Of a stretch of DNA of 64,000 nucleotides, positions 17,366 to 26,467 are shown one piece after another (the first letter of the stretch is position 1; the number at the start of each line of letters is the position of its first letter). Below the pieces are notes generated by a model. The model was not told where the DNA came from and made no database searches. It saw only the letters and a list, made by a program, of their open reading frames with translations. The translations under genes and the position numbers were made by a program. The stretch comes from Geodermatophilus sp. DSM 44513 (GTDB taxonomy: Bacteria; Actinomycetota; Actinomycetes; Mycobacteriales; Geodermatophilaceae), in assembly GCF_032460525.1 (NCBI RefSeq), contig NZ_CP135963.1, positions 2,914,001 to 2,978,000 on the forward strand. The letters run 5' to 3'.

Positions 17366-18274
17366 ATGCGAGAGGACATCGAGTTCACCACCGAGGACGG
17401 CGTCACCCTGCGCGGCTGGCACTACGCGCCCGACGACGGCGCTCCCGACACGCGTCGGCCACTGGTGGTCATGGCGCACGGCTTCTCCGCCGTCAAGGAG
17501 ATGCACCTGGACGACTTCGCCGAGCACTTCGCCGCCGGCGGGCTCGGCGTGCTGGTGTACGACCACCGCAACCTGGGTGCCTCCGACGGGGAGCCGCGCG
17601 GGGAGATAGACCCCTGGCAGCAGGTCCGTGACTACCGGACGGCGATCACCTGGGCGCAGGGCCAGCCATGGTGCGACCCCGACCGCATCGGCATCTGGGG
17701 CTCCAGCTACAGCGGGGGCCACGTGCTCGTCGTGGGCGCTCTCGACCGGCGGGTCAGGTGTGTCGTCGCCCAGGTCCCGCTGGTCAGCGGCCTGGCCAAC
17801 GCCCGCCGGCTGATCCGCTCGGACGTGTTCGCCGGGCTGCGGCAGGCCTTCGACGCGGACCGCGCGGCCCGTTACGCCGGCGGTGACCCGGCGACGATCC
17901 AGGTCGCCTGGGAGGACGAGCCGACCGAGGACTGCGCGCTGCCCACCCAGGACACCCACGACTTCTTCCTCGGCCCGATGCTGGAGCGGGCGCCCACCTG
18001 GCGCAACGAGGTCACGCTGCGCTCGGTGGAGATGTTCGTGGAGTACGAGCCGGGCGCCTACATCGCCGACCTCGCCCCGACCCCGCTGATGGTCGTCGTC
18101 GCCGCCCGAGACCACCTCACCGTCGCCGACCTGACGCTGGAGTACTACGAGCGGGCCCGGGAGCCCAAGGAACTGCTGGTCCTGCCGGTCGGCCACTTCG
18201 ACGCCTACGTGGGCGAGGCGTTCGCGCGCTCGGCGCCGGCCCAGCTCGACTGGTTCCGCCGGCACCTGACCTGA
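17366..18274 (+). CDS. Alpha/beta hydrolase, X-Pro-peptidase/dienelactone-like
   Basis: A 302-residue protein with VVMAHGFSAVK (oxyanion region), the nucleophile motif GSSYSGG (S114) and late acid and histidine candidates (AARDHLT, VGHFDAYVG). The GxSYxG form is typical of the CocE/X-Pro dipeptidyl peptidase group and related esterases. No signal peptide is visible. It is divergent from the AraC regulator, which is probably its controller. Its substrate is unknown. Confidence 0.78.
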   Translation: MREDIEFTTEDGVTLRGWHYAPDDGAPDTRRPLVVMAHGFSAVKEMHLDDFAEHFAAGGLGVLVYDHRNLGASDGEPRGEIDPWQQVRDYRTAITWAQGQPWCDPDRIGIWGSSYSGGHVLVVGALDRRVRCVVAQVPLVSGLANARRLIRSDVFAGLRQAFDADRAARYAGGDPATIQVAWEDEPTEDCALPTQDTHDFFLGPMLERAPTWRNEVTLRSVEMFVEYEPGAYIADLAPTPLMVVVAARDHLTVADLTLEYYERAREPKELLVLPVGHFDAYVGEAFARSAPAQLDWFRRHLT

Positions 18275-18331
18275 CCGGCGTCCCCATGCCATCCGGGCCG
18301 CGGTCGACGGCCCGGCTCGGATCGAACGGCC

Positions 18332-18343
18332 TACCGTGGCCTG
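18332..18343 (+). promoter_or_regulatory. Probable leaderless -10 box
   Basis: TACCGT at 18332-18337 is 6 nt before the GTG at 18344, with no ribosome site between. This is the same spacing as at 9030. Confidence 0.35.
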
Positions 18344-18937
18344 GTGCGCGGGCCGCTGACGGACGACGAGGTCGAGGATCTCTACGCGCGCGCGACGTCC
18401 CCTGCAAAGCACCGCGCGGCGGCCGAGGAGCTCGAGGCGTGGGCGGCCGAGCCACACCCCCAGGACGCCGTCCATCCCGCTGCGCTGCTCGTCCGCGCCG
18501 GTGAGCACCTGAGCGCCGCCGGGGATCACGACGGCGCCGTCGTCCTGTTCCACCGCGCCGTGGCCGCCGGGCAACCCGTGCCGCCGGACGCGCGCTGCTA
18601 CCTGCACGGCGCGCTGCTGCAGACCGGCGACGCCGAGGCCGCCCGCCAACTGGCTGACGAGCTGCGCCGCGAGCGGCCCGCCGACGGCGACGTCTACCTG
18701 TTCCTCGGTGAGAGCTACGAGTCCGCCGGCGACCTGCGCCAGGCGCACCGCTGGCTGACCCTCGGCGCACAACGCGCGCTCTCCGACGTCCAGGACGGCG
18801 AGTTCTCCGCCGCGGACGACGCCACCGGCCTGCTCATGGCGCGACTCCGGGTGCGGGACGCGCTCGGCCTGCCACTCGACGAGTACGACGCGCTGGTGAC
18901 CTCGGCCCTGCTGGGCGAGCGAGTGGCCCCCGACTGA
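18344..18937 (+). CDS. Tetratricopeptide-repeat protein
   Basis: A 197-residue, mostly helical protein with at least two TPR-like units (LLVRAGEHLSAAGDHDGAVVLFHRAVAAG near 48-76 and VYLFLGESYESAGDLRQAHRWLTLG near 117-141). Proteins like this scaffold protein contacts. No enzyme domain is present. The GTG start fits a leaderless transcript. It is not clearly linked to its neighbours. Confidence 0.7.
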   Translation: MRGPLTDDEVEDLYARATSPAKHRAAAEELEAWAAEPHPQDAVHPAALLVRAGEHLSAAGDHDGAVVLFHRAVAAGQPVPPDARCYLHGALLQTGDAEAARQLADELRRERPADGDVYLFLGESYESAGDLRQAHRWLTLGAQRALSDVQDGEFSAADDATGLLMARLRVRDALGLPLDEYDALVTSALLGERVAPD

Positions 18938-19112
18938 CCGGCCGCGCGCCAGGAGACAGCAGCGTGTGGCCCCTGGTGCGCGCCGGACACCAGTGCCGTC
19001 CGATCACCCTCCCGCGCGGGCCGCCCGCGCCGGGACCGTTCACTACGGTTAACGTTTCCGCCAAGTGACACAGGTCACCGCAGTGTTTCCGATCGAGGGA
19101 CGAGGCAGGCCG

Positions 19113-20357
19113 ATGCTCTACACCGCCTACGAGATGAACCGGCGAGCGGGGGTCCCGTTCGTCGCGGCGTCCGAGCTGACCGCCCGTGCCCTGCACGCCC
19201 TGCCCGGCCCGCTGGGCAAGAACCCGGCCGTCCGGCACGTACGGGCGGCCTGCGACATCCTCGCCAAGGCCCGGCCCACGCACGACCGCCCGGCGTTCGG
19301 CATCGACTCGGTGACCGTCGGGGACCGCGAGGTCCCGGTCGTCGAGCGCGCCGCGCTGACCACGCCGTTCGGCACCCTGCTGCACTTCGACCGGCCGTCG
19401 GTGACCGGCCAGCCGCGCGTGCTCGTCGTCGGCCCGATGTCCGGCCACTTCACCACGCTGGTCCGCCCGACCATCCGCACGCTGCTGGCCGACCACGACG
19501 TGTACGTCATCGACTGGCACAACGCCCGCAACATCCCGGCGTCCGAGGGGCCGTTCGGGCTCGACGAGTACATCGAGCACGTCATGACCGCGCTGCGCCA
19601 CCTCGGCCCGGACACCCACGTCCTGGCCGTCTGCCAGCCCGCCGTCCCCGTGCTGGCCGCCGTCGCGCTCATGGCCGAGAACGGCGACCCCGCCGCGCCG
19701 GCCAGCCTCACCCTCATGGCCGGCCCGATCGACACGCGGATCAACCCCAACCGGGTGAACCTGTCCGCCTGCGGCAAGCCGCTGACCTGGTTCGAGCGGC
19801 GGCTCATCGACGTCGTCCCGCGCCGCTACGCCGGCGCCGGCCGGCGGGTCTACCCCGGCGTCGTACAGCTGACCGCGTTCATGTCGATGAACCCCAAGCG
19901 GCACGTCGACGCCCACCTGCGGATGTACCGCGACCTCGCCGCCGGCAACACCGCCGCGGCCGCGACCACCCGCGCCTTCTACGACGAGTACGGCGCGGTG
20001 ATGGACGTCCCCGCGGAGTTCTACCTGGAGACCGTCGGGCGCATCTTCCAGCAGCACGAGCTGGCCACCGGGCGCCTCACCTGGCGGGGACGGCGGGTCG
20101 ACCCCGGCGCCATCCGCGACACCGCGCTGCTCACCGTCGAGGGCGCCAACGACGACATCTGCTCCCCCGGCCAGACCGAGGCCGCCCACCGGCTGTGCAC
20201 CGGCATCCCGGCCGCGCGCAAGCACCAGCACCTGCAGCACGGCGTCGGCCACTACGGCGTGTTCAGCGGCTCCCGCTGGGACACCGAGATCTACCCGGTC
20301 GTCCGCTCGTTCATCGACTCCGTGCGCGCCGTCGCGCCGGCGGCGGCCTCCGTCTGA
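19113..20357 (+). CDS. phaZ: Intracellular polyhydroxybutyrate depolymerase
   Basis: A 414-residue protein of the PhaZ intracellular depolymerase family, which releases hydroxybutyrate from native storage granules. The start MLYTAYEMNRR matches the conserved N-terminus of the family. The lipase-box equivalent has cysteine as nucleophile (VCQPAVP, C174), and acid and base candidates are in EGANDDICSPGQT and GVGHYGVFSG. This Cys-Asp-His set is known from the Ralstonia enzyme. An in-frame upstream GTG at 19065 is unlikely. No phasin or synthase gene is adjacent. A strong hairpin follows. Confidence 0.88.
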   Translation: MLYTAYEMNRRAGVPFVAASELTARALHALPGPLGKNPAVRHVRAACDILAKARPTHDRPAFGIDSVTVGDREVPVVERAALTTPFGTLLHFDRPSVTGQPRVLVVGPMSGHFTTLVRPTIRTLLADHDVYVIDWHNARNIPASEGPFGLDEYIEHVMTALRHLGPDTHVLAVCQPAVPVLAAVALMAENGDPAAPASLTLMAGPIDTRINPNRVNLSACGKPLTWFERRLIDVVPRRYAGAGRRVYPGVVQLTAFMSMNPKRHVDAHLRMYRDLAAGNTAAAATTRAFYDEYGAVMDVPAEFYLETVGRIFQQHELATGRLTWRGRRVDPGAIRDTALLTVEGANDDICSPGQTEAAHRLCTGIPAARKHQHLQHGVGHYGVFSGSRWDTEIYPVVRSFIDSVRAVAPAAASV

Positions 20358-20363
20358 GCGCCG

Positions 20364-20390
20364 GTGGCCGGGCCACCACGGCCCGGCCAC
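20364..20390 (+). terminator. Hairpin terminator after phaZ
   Basis: GTGGCCGGGCC and GGCCCGGCCAC form a perfect 11-bp stem around the loop ACCAC, 7 nt after the phaZ stop. There is no T tract, as is usual in such GC-rich genomes. Confidence 0.65.
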
Positions 20391-20546
20391 GGCGTTCCTC
20401 CGCCGTCGGGTGAGCACCCGACCACCCAGCGTGCCGCAACCCGGCACCTCGACTCCTCGTGCCCGGACCAGGGTCCACGGACCCGGGTGACCGGCCGTAG
20501 GCCTGGCTAGCGTCCCTGGCTCCGGCGAGGCGTCCGAGGAGGGGCG

Positions 20547-20975
20547 ATGACGGTCGAACTGGTGCCGCTGTGCACGATGCACGTCCAGCTGAAGCCACCG
20601 ATCGAGGTCGGTGCGGGTCCGGCCGGCACGCGGATGGTCTTCGAGGCGGAGAGCTTCAAGCTGGACGGGGACCGCTTCAGCGGGGAGATGGCGGGTGCCG
20701 CCTCCGGCGACTGGTTGCTCATCGGACCCGAGGGGACGGCCGGCCTCGACGTCCGGGCGACGTTCCGCACCCACGACGGGGCCTTCGTGCTCGCCCAGTA
20801 CCACGGGCGGATGGACGTGTCCGACGGCATGGACCTGCCGAAGACCATCTACGTCAGCCCGCGCTTCGAGACCGGCGACGAGCGCTACGCCTGGCTCAAC
20901 CGGGTGCAGGCCGTCGGCAAGGGCGTCGTCCACCAGGACCTGTCCATCGACTACGAGTGGTACGAGGTGCGCTGA
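20547..20975 (+). CDS. DUF3237 family protein
   Basis: A 142-residue, beta-rich cytoplasmic protein. The opening PLCTMHVQL, the central GAASGDWLLIGPEGTAGLDVRATFRTHDGA and the ending RVQAVGKG match DUF3237 proteins, whose function is unknown but which often sit beside catabolic enzymes. A GAGGAGG site precedes the ATG. The gene stands alone between a terminator and an unrelated gene pair. Confidence 0.8.
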   Translation: MTVELVPLCTMHVQLKPPIEVGAGPAGTRMVFEAESFKLDGDRFSGEMAGAASGDWLLIGPEGTAGLDVRATFRTHDGAFVLAQYHGRMDVSDGMDLPKTIYVSPRFETGDERYAWLNRVQAVGKGVVHQDLSIDYEWYEVR

Positions 20976-21095
20976 GCAGACCGGCCGGGCGCCGATACAC
21001 CGATCACCGCGCCGTCCGCTGCCCCGGCGTCGTCGCCCTGTGGACGGACTCCGGGCCTGTGGACGGCGCCCGTCCGGGCCTCCGGCGCTGCCACG

Positions 21096-21545
21096 GTGGC
21101 CCGCGTGTCCGCTCCCGCCCTCACCCAGGCCCCCGTCCACTCACCGCTCGCGCTCACCCACCGGTGGGCCACCCTGCTGGCGCCGTCGGTGTTCGACCGC
21201 CGCAGCCTGTGGCTCACCTGGTTCCGCGCGGACGGCCGTCAGCTCCCGCTGGTCATGCCCGGCGACGAGATGCCGGCCCGGCCCGACGGGCACCTGCTCC
21301 CCGGCCTGCGGGAGATCTCCGCCGGGGTGGCGGCGCACGTCCCGGGGGACGTCGTCCACCTGGCCATGGCGCTGTGCCGGCCCGGCGAACCGGCCGTCAC
21401 CCGCGACGACGAGGCGTGGGCGCTCGCTGCGCACGCGGTGCTCGACGACGGGCTGGACGGCAGCTGGAGCCTGCACCTCGCCGCCGGCGGCCGCGTCGAG
21501 CCGCTGGTCGAGGGCTTCCCGGCCCGCCGGGACGGCGCCGAGTGA
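21096..21545 (+). CDS. Hypothetical protein, 149 residues
   Basis: I do not recognise a family. The protein is acidic to neutral, has no membrane segment or signal peptide, and contains LTHRWATLLAPSVFDRRSLWLTWFRADG and VPGDVVHLAMALCRPG. Its TGA overlaps the GTG of the next gene (GTGA at 21542), so it is probably made together with that membrane-anchored protein. The start is GTG 21096, with a second GTG three codons on. Confidence 0.6.
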   Translation: MARVSAPALTQAPVHSPLALTHRWATLLAPSVFDRRSLWLTWFRADGRQLPLVMPGDEMPARPDGHLLPGLREISAGVAAHVPGDVVHLAMALCRPGEPAVTRDDEAWALAAHAVLDDGLDGSWSLHLAAGGRVEPLVEGFPARRDGAE

Positions 21546-22048
21546 CCGCGCCGCAGGGCTGGGTCCCCGACGGTTCCGAGCCGTCCACCCGTCCGCCGGC
21601 TCCAGTGGGCCCGACCGCCGGGCCTCGGTACTCCCACGTCCTGGCGCTCTGCGCCGCGGTCCTGCTCGTCGCCGCGGCGGTCGCCGGTGTCGTCGTCCAC
21701 CAGACCGTCACCGCGAACCCCGGCACACCGCAGGAGACGGCCGAGGCCTTCATGTCCGCGGGCCTACGGCAGGACTGGCGCGCGAGCTGGGAGCTGCTCT
21801 GCGGACCCGAACGACTCGACCACGGCTCGGTCGACCGCTACCTCCTCGTCAAGGGGGCGACCGCCGCGATGGTCGGGATGTCGGACGAGCGCGTGACCGT
21901 CAGTGCCGGGGATGCACGCCCTCATCCCGACGCCGGGCCCGAGGCGCACCTCGTGGAGGTACGGCTCGCCCGAGCCGGTGAGACGCACGACCTGCAGCTG
22001 GTCGTCGTGGAGGAGGACGGCGACTGGCGCGCCTGCGGCCAGCTGTGA
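21542..22048 (+). CDS. Membrane-anchored DUF4878-like protein
   Basis: A 168-residue protein: a short cytoplasmic proline-rich tail, one transmembrane helix (about 31-52, HVLALCAAVLLVAAAVAGVVV), and an outside domain of about 110 residues starting TPQETAEAFMSAGLRQDWRASWELLCGPE. That motif resembles lumazine-binding/DUF4878-type NTF2-like domains. A protein with the same layout is encoded at 26468. It is coupled to the upstream gene by a GTGA overlap. Confidence 0.65.
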   Translation: MTAPQGWVPDGSEPSTRPPAPVGPTAGPRYSHVLALCAAVLLVAAAVAGVVVHQTVTANPGTPQETAEAFMSAGLRQDWRASWELLCGPERLDHGSVDRYLLVKGATAAMVGMSDERVTVSAGDARPHPDAGPEAHLVEVRLARAGETHDLQLVVVEEDGDWRACGQL

Positions 22049-22072
22049 GCCGGCCCCCTCGTCGGAGGTGTC

Positions 22073-23479
22073 TCAGACCCCCGTCGGGACGCGGTCGGCC
22101 GGGCGGCGGCGGCCGGAGCCGAGCATGCGGGCCAGGCGCATCGGCCCGGTGTCCCACGGCCGCAGCCCCTCCGGGGCCACCTCCGCCGGCGCCTGCGCCA
22201 TCGCCGCGGCCCGCTCGGCCGCGCGGACGGCCGCCGCCCGCTCGATCCGCGCCGCCGCCTCGGCGGCCTCGCGGCGGGCGAGGATGGCCGACTTCTGCCG
22301 GTCGATCCGCTCCCGCTCGGCCATGACGAGCAACTCCTCGCGCGCGGCGGCGACGGCCAGCCGCGAATCGCGCTGCATCGCCTCGATCTCCACGTCGCCG
22401 GAGTCACGCAGGGCCGCCAGCTCGTCGTAGGCCGACCGCGGGCCGAAGTTCAGCAGCAGCTTCATCAGCACCGGCAGGATCTCGATGCTCATGAACAGCA
22501 GCGAGAGCATCACCTGCGCCGCGGCGAGGGTGAGGTTGCGGTCGCCGAGCCGGTCGAGGGCCTCCAGCCGGGCCAGGATCCCGTCGGCGTCCTCGTTGGT
22601 GGCGTCGAACGCCGTCTGCAGCCGGATCTGCTCGGCGGTCAACCGGGCCAGCTCCGCCCGGTCGGTCTCCAGGGACGCGGCGGCCAGCCCGGCCGCGCGC
22701 CCCTCGGCGGCCGACGCGGCCGCCGTCGAGGCGTCCAGCGCGGACCGGGCTGCGGCCACCACGCCCTCCTGCGCGTCCGCGGCCGCCCGCGCCTCGACGT
22801 AGGCCTGCCCGGTGCCGGCGTCGCCGGTGCCGCAGGTGCCGTCCAGCTCGCACTGCGCCCGGGCCTCGAGCCCCCGCTGCGTCTCCAGCGCGGCGTCGTA
22901 GGCCTGCTGCGCCGCGGTCGCGTCGCCCTGGACGGACGCCAGCTGCGGGTCCGCGGCACCCCCGCTGGCCACGATCGACTCACCGAGGGCGACGTCCTCG
23001 CGCAGCTGCGGCAGCCCGGTGAACCGCGCGTCGGTCTCCAGCGTCTCGCGGAAGGCGTCGGCGTCCTCGGCCTGCATGGCCTTGACCTCGGTGTCGATCT
23101 CGGCGGAGAACACCTGCAGCGTCAGCGGCGTGGCGATGACCGCGCCCAGGATCAGCGCCAGCCCGATCCGCGGGACGGCCAGCACGAGGTTGCGCCGGAG
23201 CGAGGCGTCGTGCGCCATGCCGACCAGCAGCATCCGGTCGAGGTTGACCACCACGGCGCCCCAGCCCAGACCGACCAGCAGGGCCAGCGGCCACCACACG
23301 CCCAGAGCCATCGCCACCGCGAACGCCATGGACACCACGGCCAGCCCGCCGGTGCTCAGCAGGACACCGCCCAGCGCCACGAACCGCGGCCGCGCACCGG
23401 GTGCGGCCTCCAACACGTCGGGGCGGGCACCCCCGAGCACCGCCAACCCGTCACCGATCCGTCGCTGCACCGCCGCCAT
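22073..23479 (-). CDS. DUF4407 membrane protein
   Basis: A 468-residue integral membrane protein with two hydrophobic segments near residues 33-80, then NLDRML, a third segment, a long alanine-rich coiled-coil region (about 150-320, outside the membrane), a further segment (LTLAAAQVMLSLLFMSIEILPVLMKLL), and a charged helical tail. NLDR and the late EILPVLMK segment are typical of DUF4407. Two cysteines (QCELDGTCG) sit in the coil region and could form a disulfide. Function is unknown. The ATG at 23479 follows AGGAG. Confidence 0.82.
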   Translation of the reverse strand: MAAVQRRIGDGLAVLGGARPDVLEAAPGARPRFVALGGVLLSTGGLAVVSMAFAVAMALGVWWPLALLVGLGWGAVVVNLDRMLLVGMAHDASLRRNLVLAVPRIGLALILGAVIATPLTLQVFSAEIDTEVKAMQAEDADAFRETLETDARFTGLPQLREDVALGESIVASGGAADPQLASVQGDATAAQQAYDAALETQRGLEARAQCELDGTCGTGDAGTGQAYVEARAAADAQEGVVAAARSALDASTAAASAAEGRAAGLAAASLETDRAELARLTAEQIRLQTAFDATNEDADGILARLEALDRLGDRNLTLAAAQVMLSLLFMSIEILPVLMKLLLNFGPRSAYDELAALRDSGDVEIEAMQRDSRLAVAAAREELLVMAERERIDRQKSAILARREAAEAAARIERAAAVRAAERAAAMAQAPAEVAPEGLRPWDTGPMRLARMLGSGRRRPADRVPTGV

Positions 23480-23638
23480 CGAGCACACTCCTGGACGACG
23501 GGGGTAGAGATCAGTCCGTCGTCTCCCCTGCGTCATCGGCAGGCCACCCGCGCGGGGGGACGGTGCTGCCGGTCACCACCGACTTGCCGCACCACCCGCC
23601 ACAGCGGACGCTCGGCGTCTGCCCACCCCGGAGCCGTG

Positions 23639-24757
23639 ATGCCCCGCGCCCGTCGCACCGCCGCAGTCCTCGCCGTCGTCCTCGCTGCCGCGGCGTGCAC
23701 CGGCGGCGGGGACGAGGACGGGCCGCTGCCGCGCAGCGGCCCGGACGGCGGTCCGGCGCTGCAGGGCGTCGTCGACCTCGACGCCGCCGTGGAGGGTGAC
23801 GTGCGGCTGTTCGACCTGGCCGCCGACCCCGGCGGCGACCCGGTCGCCCTGCTGGGGGACGGCACGCGCGGCTGGCTGGTCGGCGTCGGGCCGGGGGACG
23901 ACGGTCCGGCGGCGACCGCGTTGCTGGAGGTGCCCGCGGTCGGGGACGACGCCGAGCTGACCGTCCTGCCCGACGGTTCGTTCCTCATCGCGGGCACCGA
24001 CCCGACCACGGGTTACCAACTGCTCACCGTCCCGCCCGACGGGCCGCCCACCGTGACCGCCCTCGGTCAGCGCCCCGACCGGGCGACCACCGCGCTGTCC
24101 CCGGACGGGCGCACGCTCTACGCCGCGCTGACGCTGCTCGCGCCCGGCCCCGCCCAACTGCTCGCCGTCGACCTCGCGGCCGGTGTCGTCCGGACCACCG
24201 CGCCCGTCGTCCCCGCCGGCACCGTCACCGCCCTCACCCCCCGGCCGGACGGCACCCTCGCCGCGCTCGTCGAGACCGGCGACGGCCGTGCCCTGCTCGC
24301 CGGGTACGACGAGAAGCTGCGGCCGGTGGGCGAGCCGCTGGACCTCGCCCCCGACGCGCCGGTCGGTGTGCCGGCCGACCTGGACGTGACCACCGACGGC
24401 ACCGTCGTGGCCTCCCTGTACGTGAGCGCAGGCCGGGAGACCGGGCGGCTGGTCACCGTGGTGGACGGCGAGGTCACCGGCTCGGTGGAGCTGGAGGGGG
24501 TCGGTGACTCCGCGCTCGACGTCCTCGTGTCCCCCGACGGTGGCTCAGCGCTCGTGCCGCAGGCCGACCTGCTGTTTCCCGCTGAGCTGGTCGTCATCGA
24601 CCTGGTCAGCGGCGAGCGGGCCGCCGCGGTGTCCCTGTGCGGCGGGGCCGGCGTGCTGGGTGACGTCGCGCCAGTCGGTCGGGACGGCGGCCTGGTGGTG
24701 ACGGGGTCGTGCATCGACGGCGACGGCCCGCAGGCCACCGCCTTCCTGATCGGCTGA
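23639..24757 (+). CDS. Lipoprotein with beta-propeller-like repeats
   Basis: A 372-residue exported protein. The signal peptide ends in a lipobox (LAAAAC, lipid cysteine C20), followed by a flexible acidic linker. The rest consists of repeating beta strands with phrases such as LPDGSFLIAG, SPDGRTLYAAL and SPDGGSALVP, as in WD40/YVTN-type propellers. It probably binds a ligand or partner at the cell surface; no enzyme motif is seen. GTG 23636 just before the ATG is an alternative start. Confidence 0.72.
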   Translation: MPRARRTAAVLAVVLAAAACTGGGDEDGPLPRSGPDGGPALQGVVDLDAAVEGDVRLFDLAADPGGDPVALLGDGTRGWLVGVGPGDDGPAATALLEVPAVGDDAELTVLPDGSFLIAGTDPTTGYQLLTVPPDGPPTVTALGQRPDRATTALSPDGRTLYAALTLLAPGPAQLLAVDLAAGVVRTTAPVVPAGTVTALTPRPDGTLAALVETGDGRALLAGYDEKLRPVGEPLDLAPDAPVGVPADLDVTTDGTVVASLYVSAGRETGRLVTVVDGEVTGSVELEGVGDSALDVLVSPDGGSALVPQADLLFPAELVVIDLVSGERAAAVSLCGGAGVLGDVAPVGRDGGLVVTGSCIDGDGPQATAFLIG

Positions 24758-24818
24758 CGCCGGTCGCCTGATCGGGGCCGCTGTCCCCAGGCTGCCCTCG
24801 GGCGAGCGCTGAGCTGGC

Positions 24819-24831
24819 TATGGTCCTCGCC
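24819..24831 (+). promoter_or_regulatory. Leaderless -10 box of the DUF6318 lipoprotein
   Basis: TATGGT (24819-24824) lies 7 nt before the GTG at 24832. An ATG at 24820 lies inside this box and is thus an unlikely start. Confidence 0.4.
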
Positions 24832-25410
24832 GTGCGTGATCGACTGCGGACGACGATGGCTGCGGCCCTGGTGGGGACGGCGCTGCTGTCCGGGTGCTCG
24901 GAGCGCCAGGAGGCCAGCGCCACCCTTCCCTCAGCGAGCGAAGCGCCCTCGACGAGCGAGGCTGCTCTACCGCCGCTCGGCCCGCCAGACCTCCCCATGC
25001 CCGACGAGGCGCGGGCGCAGACTCCCGAGGGCGCCCAAGCATTCGTGCGTTACTACATCGAACTGATCAACCGCACGTCGACCGTCATGGACGCCGCGCC
25101 TCTGCGTGACCTCAGTGTCCGCTGCGAGGACTGCAACCGCATCGCGAAGTACACAGAGGAGGATGCGGCGGCCGGTCGCGACTACGAGGGCGGTGAAATG
25201 ACCATCGCCGACATGGGTGAACCTCGACTAAAAGGCGGAACCGCCGAAATGACGGTAGCCATCGACCAAGCGCGCTTTATCGTCCTTGACGACACGGGGA
25301 AGCCGACCGAGGGCGGGATCGACCCTCTAACCGAAGTGTACGGCGGGGCGGGGCTTAGCTGGGACGCGCCACGTCAGACATGGGTCATGACGCAGTTGAC
25401 ATTCGGATGA
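24832..25410 (+). CDS. DUF6318 family lipoprotein
   Basis: A 192-residue protein with a lipobox (ALLSGC, lipid cysteine near residue 22), a serine/proline linker and a C-terminal NTF2-like domain that begins LPMPDEARAQTPEGAQAFVRYYIELINRT, the hallmark of DUF6318. CEDC in the middle may be a disulfide. I favour GTG 24832 over ATG 24820 because of the -10 box. The 3' half has lower GC than its surroundings. The stop overlaps the next start (ATGA). Confidence 0.75.
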   Translation: MRDRLRTTMAAALVGTALLSGCSERQEASATLPSASEAPSTSEAALPPLGPPDLPMPDEARAQTPEGAQAFVRYYIELINRTSTVMDAAPLRDLSVRCEDCNRIAKYTEEDAAAGRDYEGGEMTIADMGEPRLKGGTAEMTVAIDQARFIVLDDTGKPTEGGIDPLTEVYGGAGLSWDAPRQTWVMTQLTFG

Positions 25411-26336
25411 GGAAGAGTCGCTCGTTCACGCTGTATCTCGTGACAGTAAGCATCGTCCTCGGCAACCTGTCGTCTTCGCCGGCTCGGGCTGATGATGAGT
25501 GTCGCCGGAGTGCGTGCACAGAAATGAATGTAGAAGGTGCAAAGGGGGCACTGGATGTGAGTTTCCTCAGCTCGACGCCGGGTGGCGGATACGCAGCGAG
25601 CAACGCCCCACCAGAGCCCCAGCCCTATCGGTACCGCCTTCGGACACCGTGCGAGGTGGACACTGCAGCCGGTGGTGTCTGCCGTCCCGACGACGATGCC
25701 GTTTGCCCTGCCCCGCCGGACCAGGTCGTCGAGTACCTGGCGATCGAACGACAACGGCTCGCCATTGCCACAGACACCGGTGAGCTCACGACCGTCGACG
25801 GCTCAGACCCGGGAGATGCGGCTCCCGGCACCCCGGTCGGCTTGTGGGAGCCGCTGACCCGGGCCTGCGTCGACATCACCGCGCTCAACCCGCCGCCGAG
25901 CCCGGACGAGGTGTACCGGTACTTCCGGACTCTTCCGCTGCCCCAGCTGCCCACCCGTCAGCAGCCGCCCGGCGACGGTCTGTCCGGGCTGCCGGTCGTG
26001 TTCCACACCGACGGCCCGACCATGCAGACCTTCGAGCTCGACATCCGGGGCTTCGACGTTGACATCGTGGCCACCGCCAGCAGCTTCACCTGGCACACCG
26101 GCGACGGCACCGACCTGGTCAGTACCGACCCGGGCGCGCCCTGGCCCGACCACAGCGTCGAACACGACTACCGCAGCGGCACCTACACCTCATTTCTCAC
26201 CACCACCTGGACTGGCACCTTCACCGTCGACGGCGGCGCACCGGCCGACGTCCCCGGCACCACCACGACCGACGGCCCACCGGTCACCTTCGACGTCCTG
26301 CAAGCCAGACCAGTCCTCGTCAACCCCTACGACTGA
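25407..26336 (+). CDS. Secreted PKD-like hypothetical protein
   Basis: A 309-residue protein with a signal peptide (MRKSRSFTLYLVTVSIVLG, cleavage near PARA-DD). The N-terminal 120 residues are unrecognised and contain several cysteines. The C-terminal part (TWHTGDGTDL, SVEHDYRSGTYT, TTTWTGTF) looks like a PKD/Ig-type beta sandwich. The ATG overlaps the TGA of the DUF6318 gene, and that pair is common in actinobacteria, so the two probably act together at the cell surface. The first 300 nt have noticeably lower GC than the rest of the window. Confidence 0.65.
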   Translation: MRKSRSFTLYLVTVSIVLGNLSSSPARADDECRRSACTEMNVEGAKGALDVSFLSSTPGGGYAASNAPPEPQPYRYRLRTPCEVDTAAGGVCRPDDDAVCPAPPDQVVEYLAIERQRLAIATDTGELTTVDGSDPGDAAPGTPVGLWEPLTRACVDITALNPPPSPDEVYRYFRTLPLPQLPTRQQPPGDGLSGLPVVFHTDGPTMQTFELDIRGFDVDIVATASSFTWHTGDGTDLVSTDPGAPWPDHSVEHDYRSGTYTSFLTTTWTGTFTVDGGAPADVPGTTTTDGPPVTFDVLQARPVLVNPYD

Positions 26337-26467
26337 CCACCCCAGCAACATCGAGCAGGCGGACAATCACGTGACCCAGGACGGCTGACGGACGCAGTCG
26401 TCGTCCACGATCGCCAGCCTGTGGAAAACCCCTGAGTCCGGCTCGGGCGTCTGTCAGCGTGATCCGC

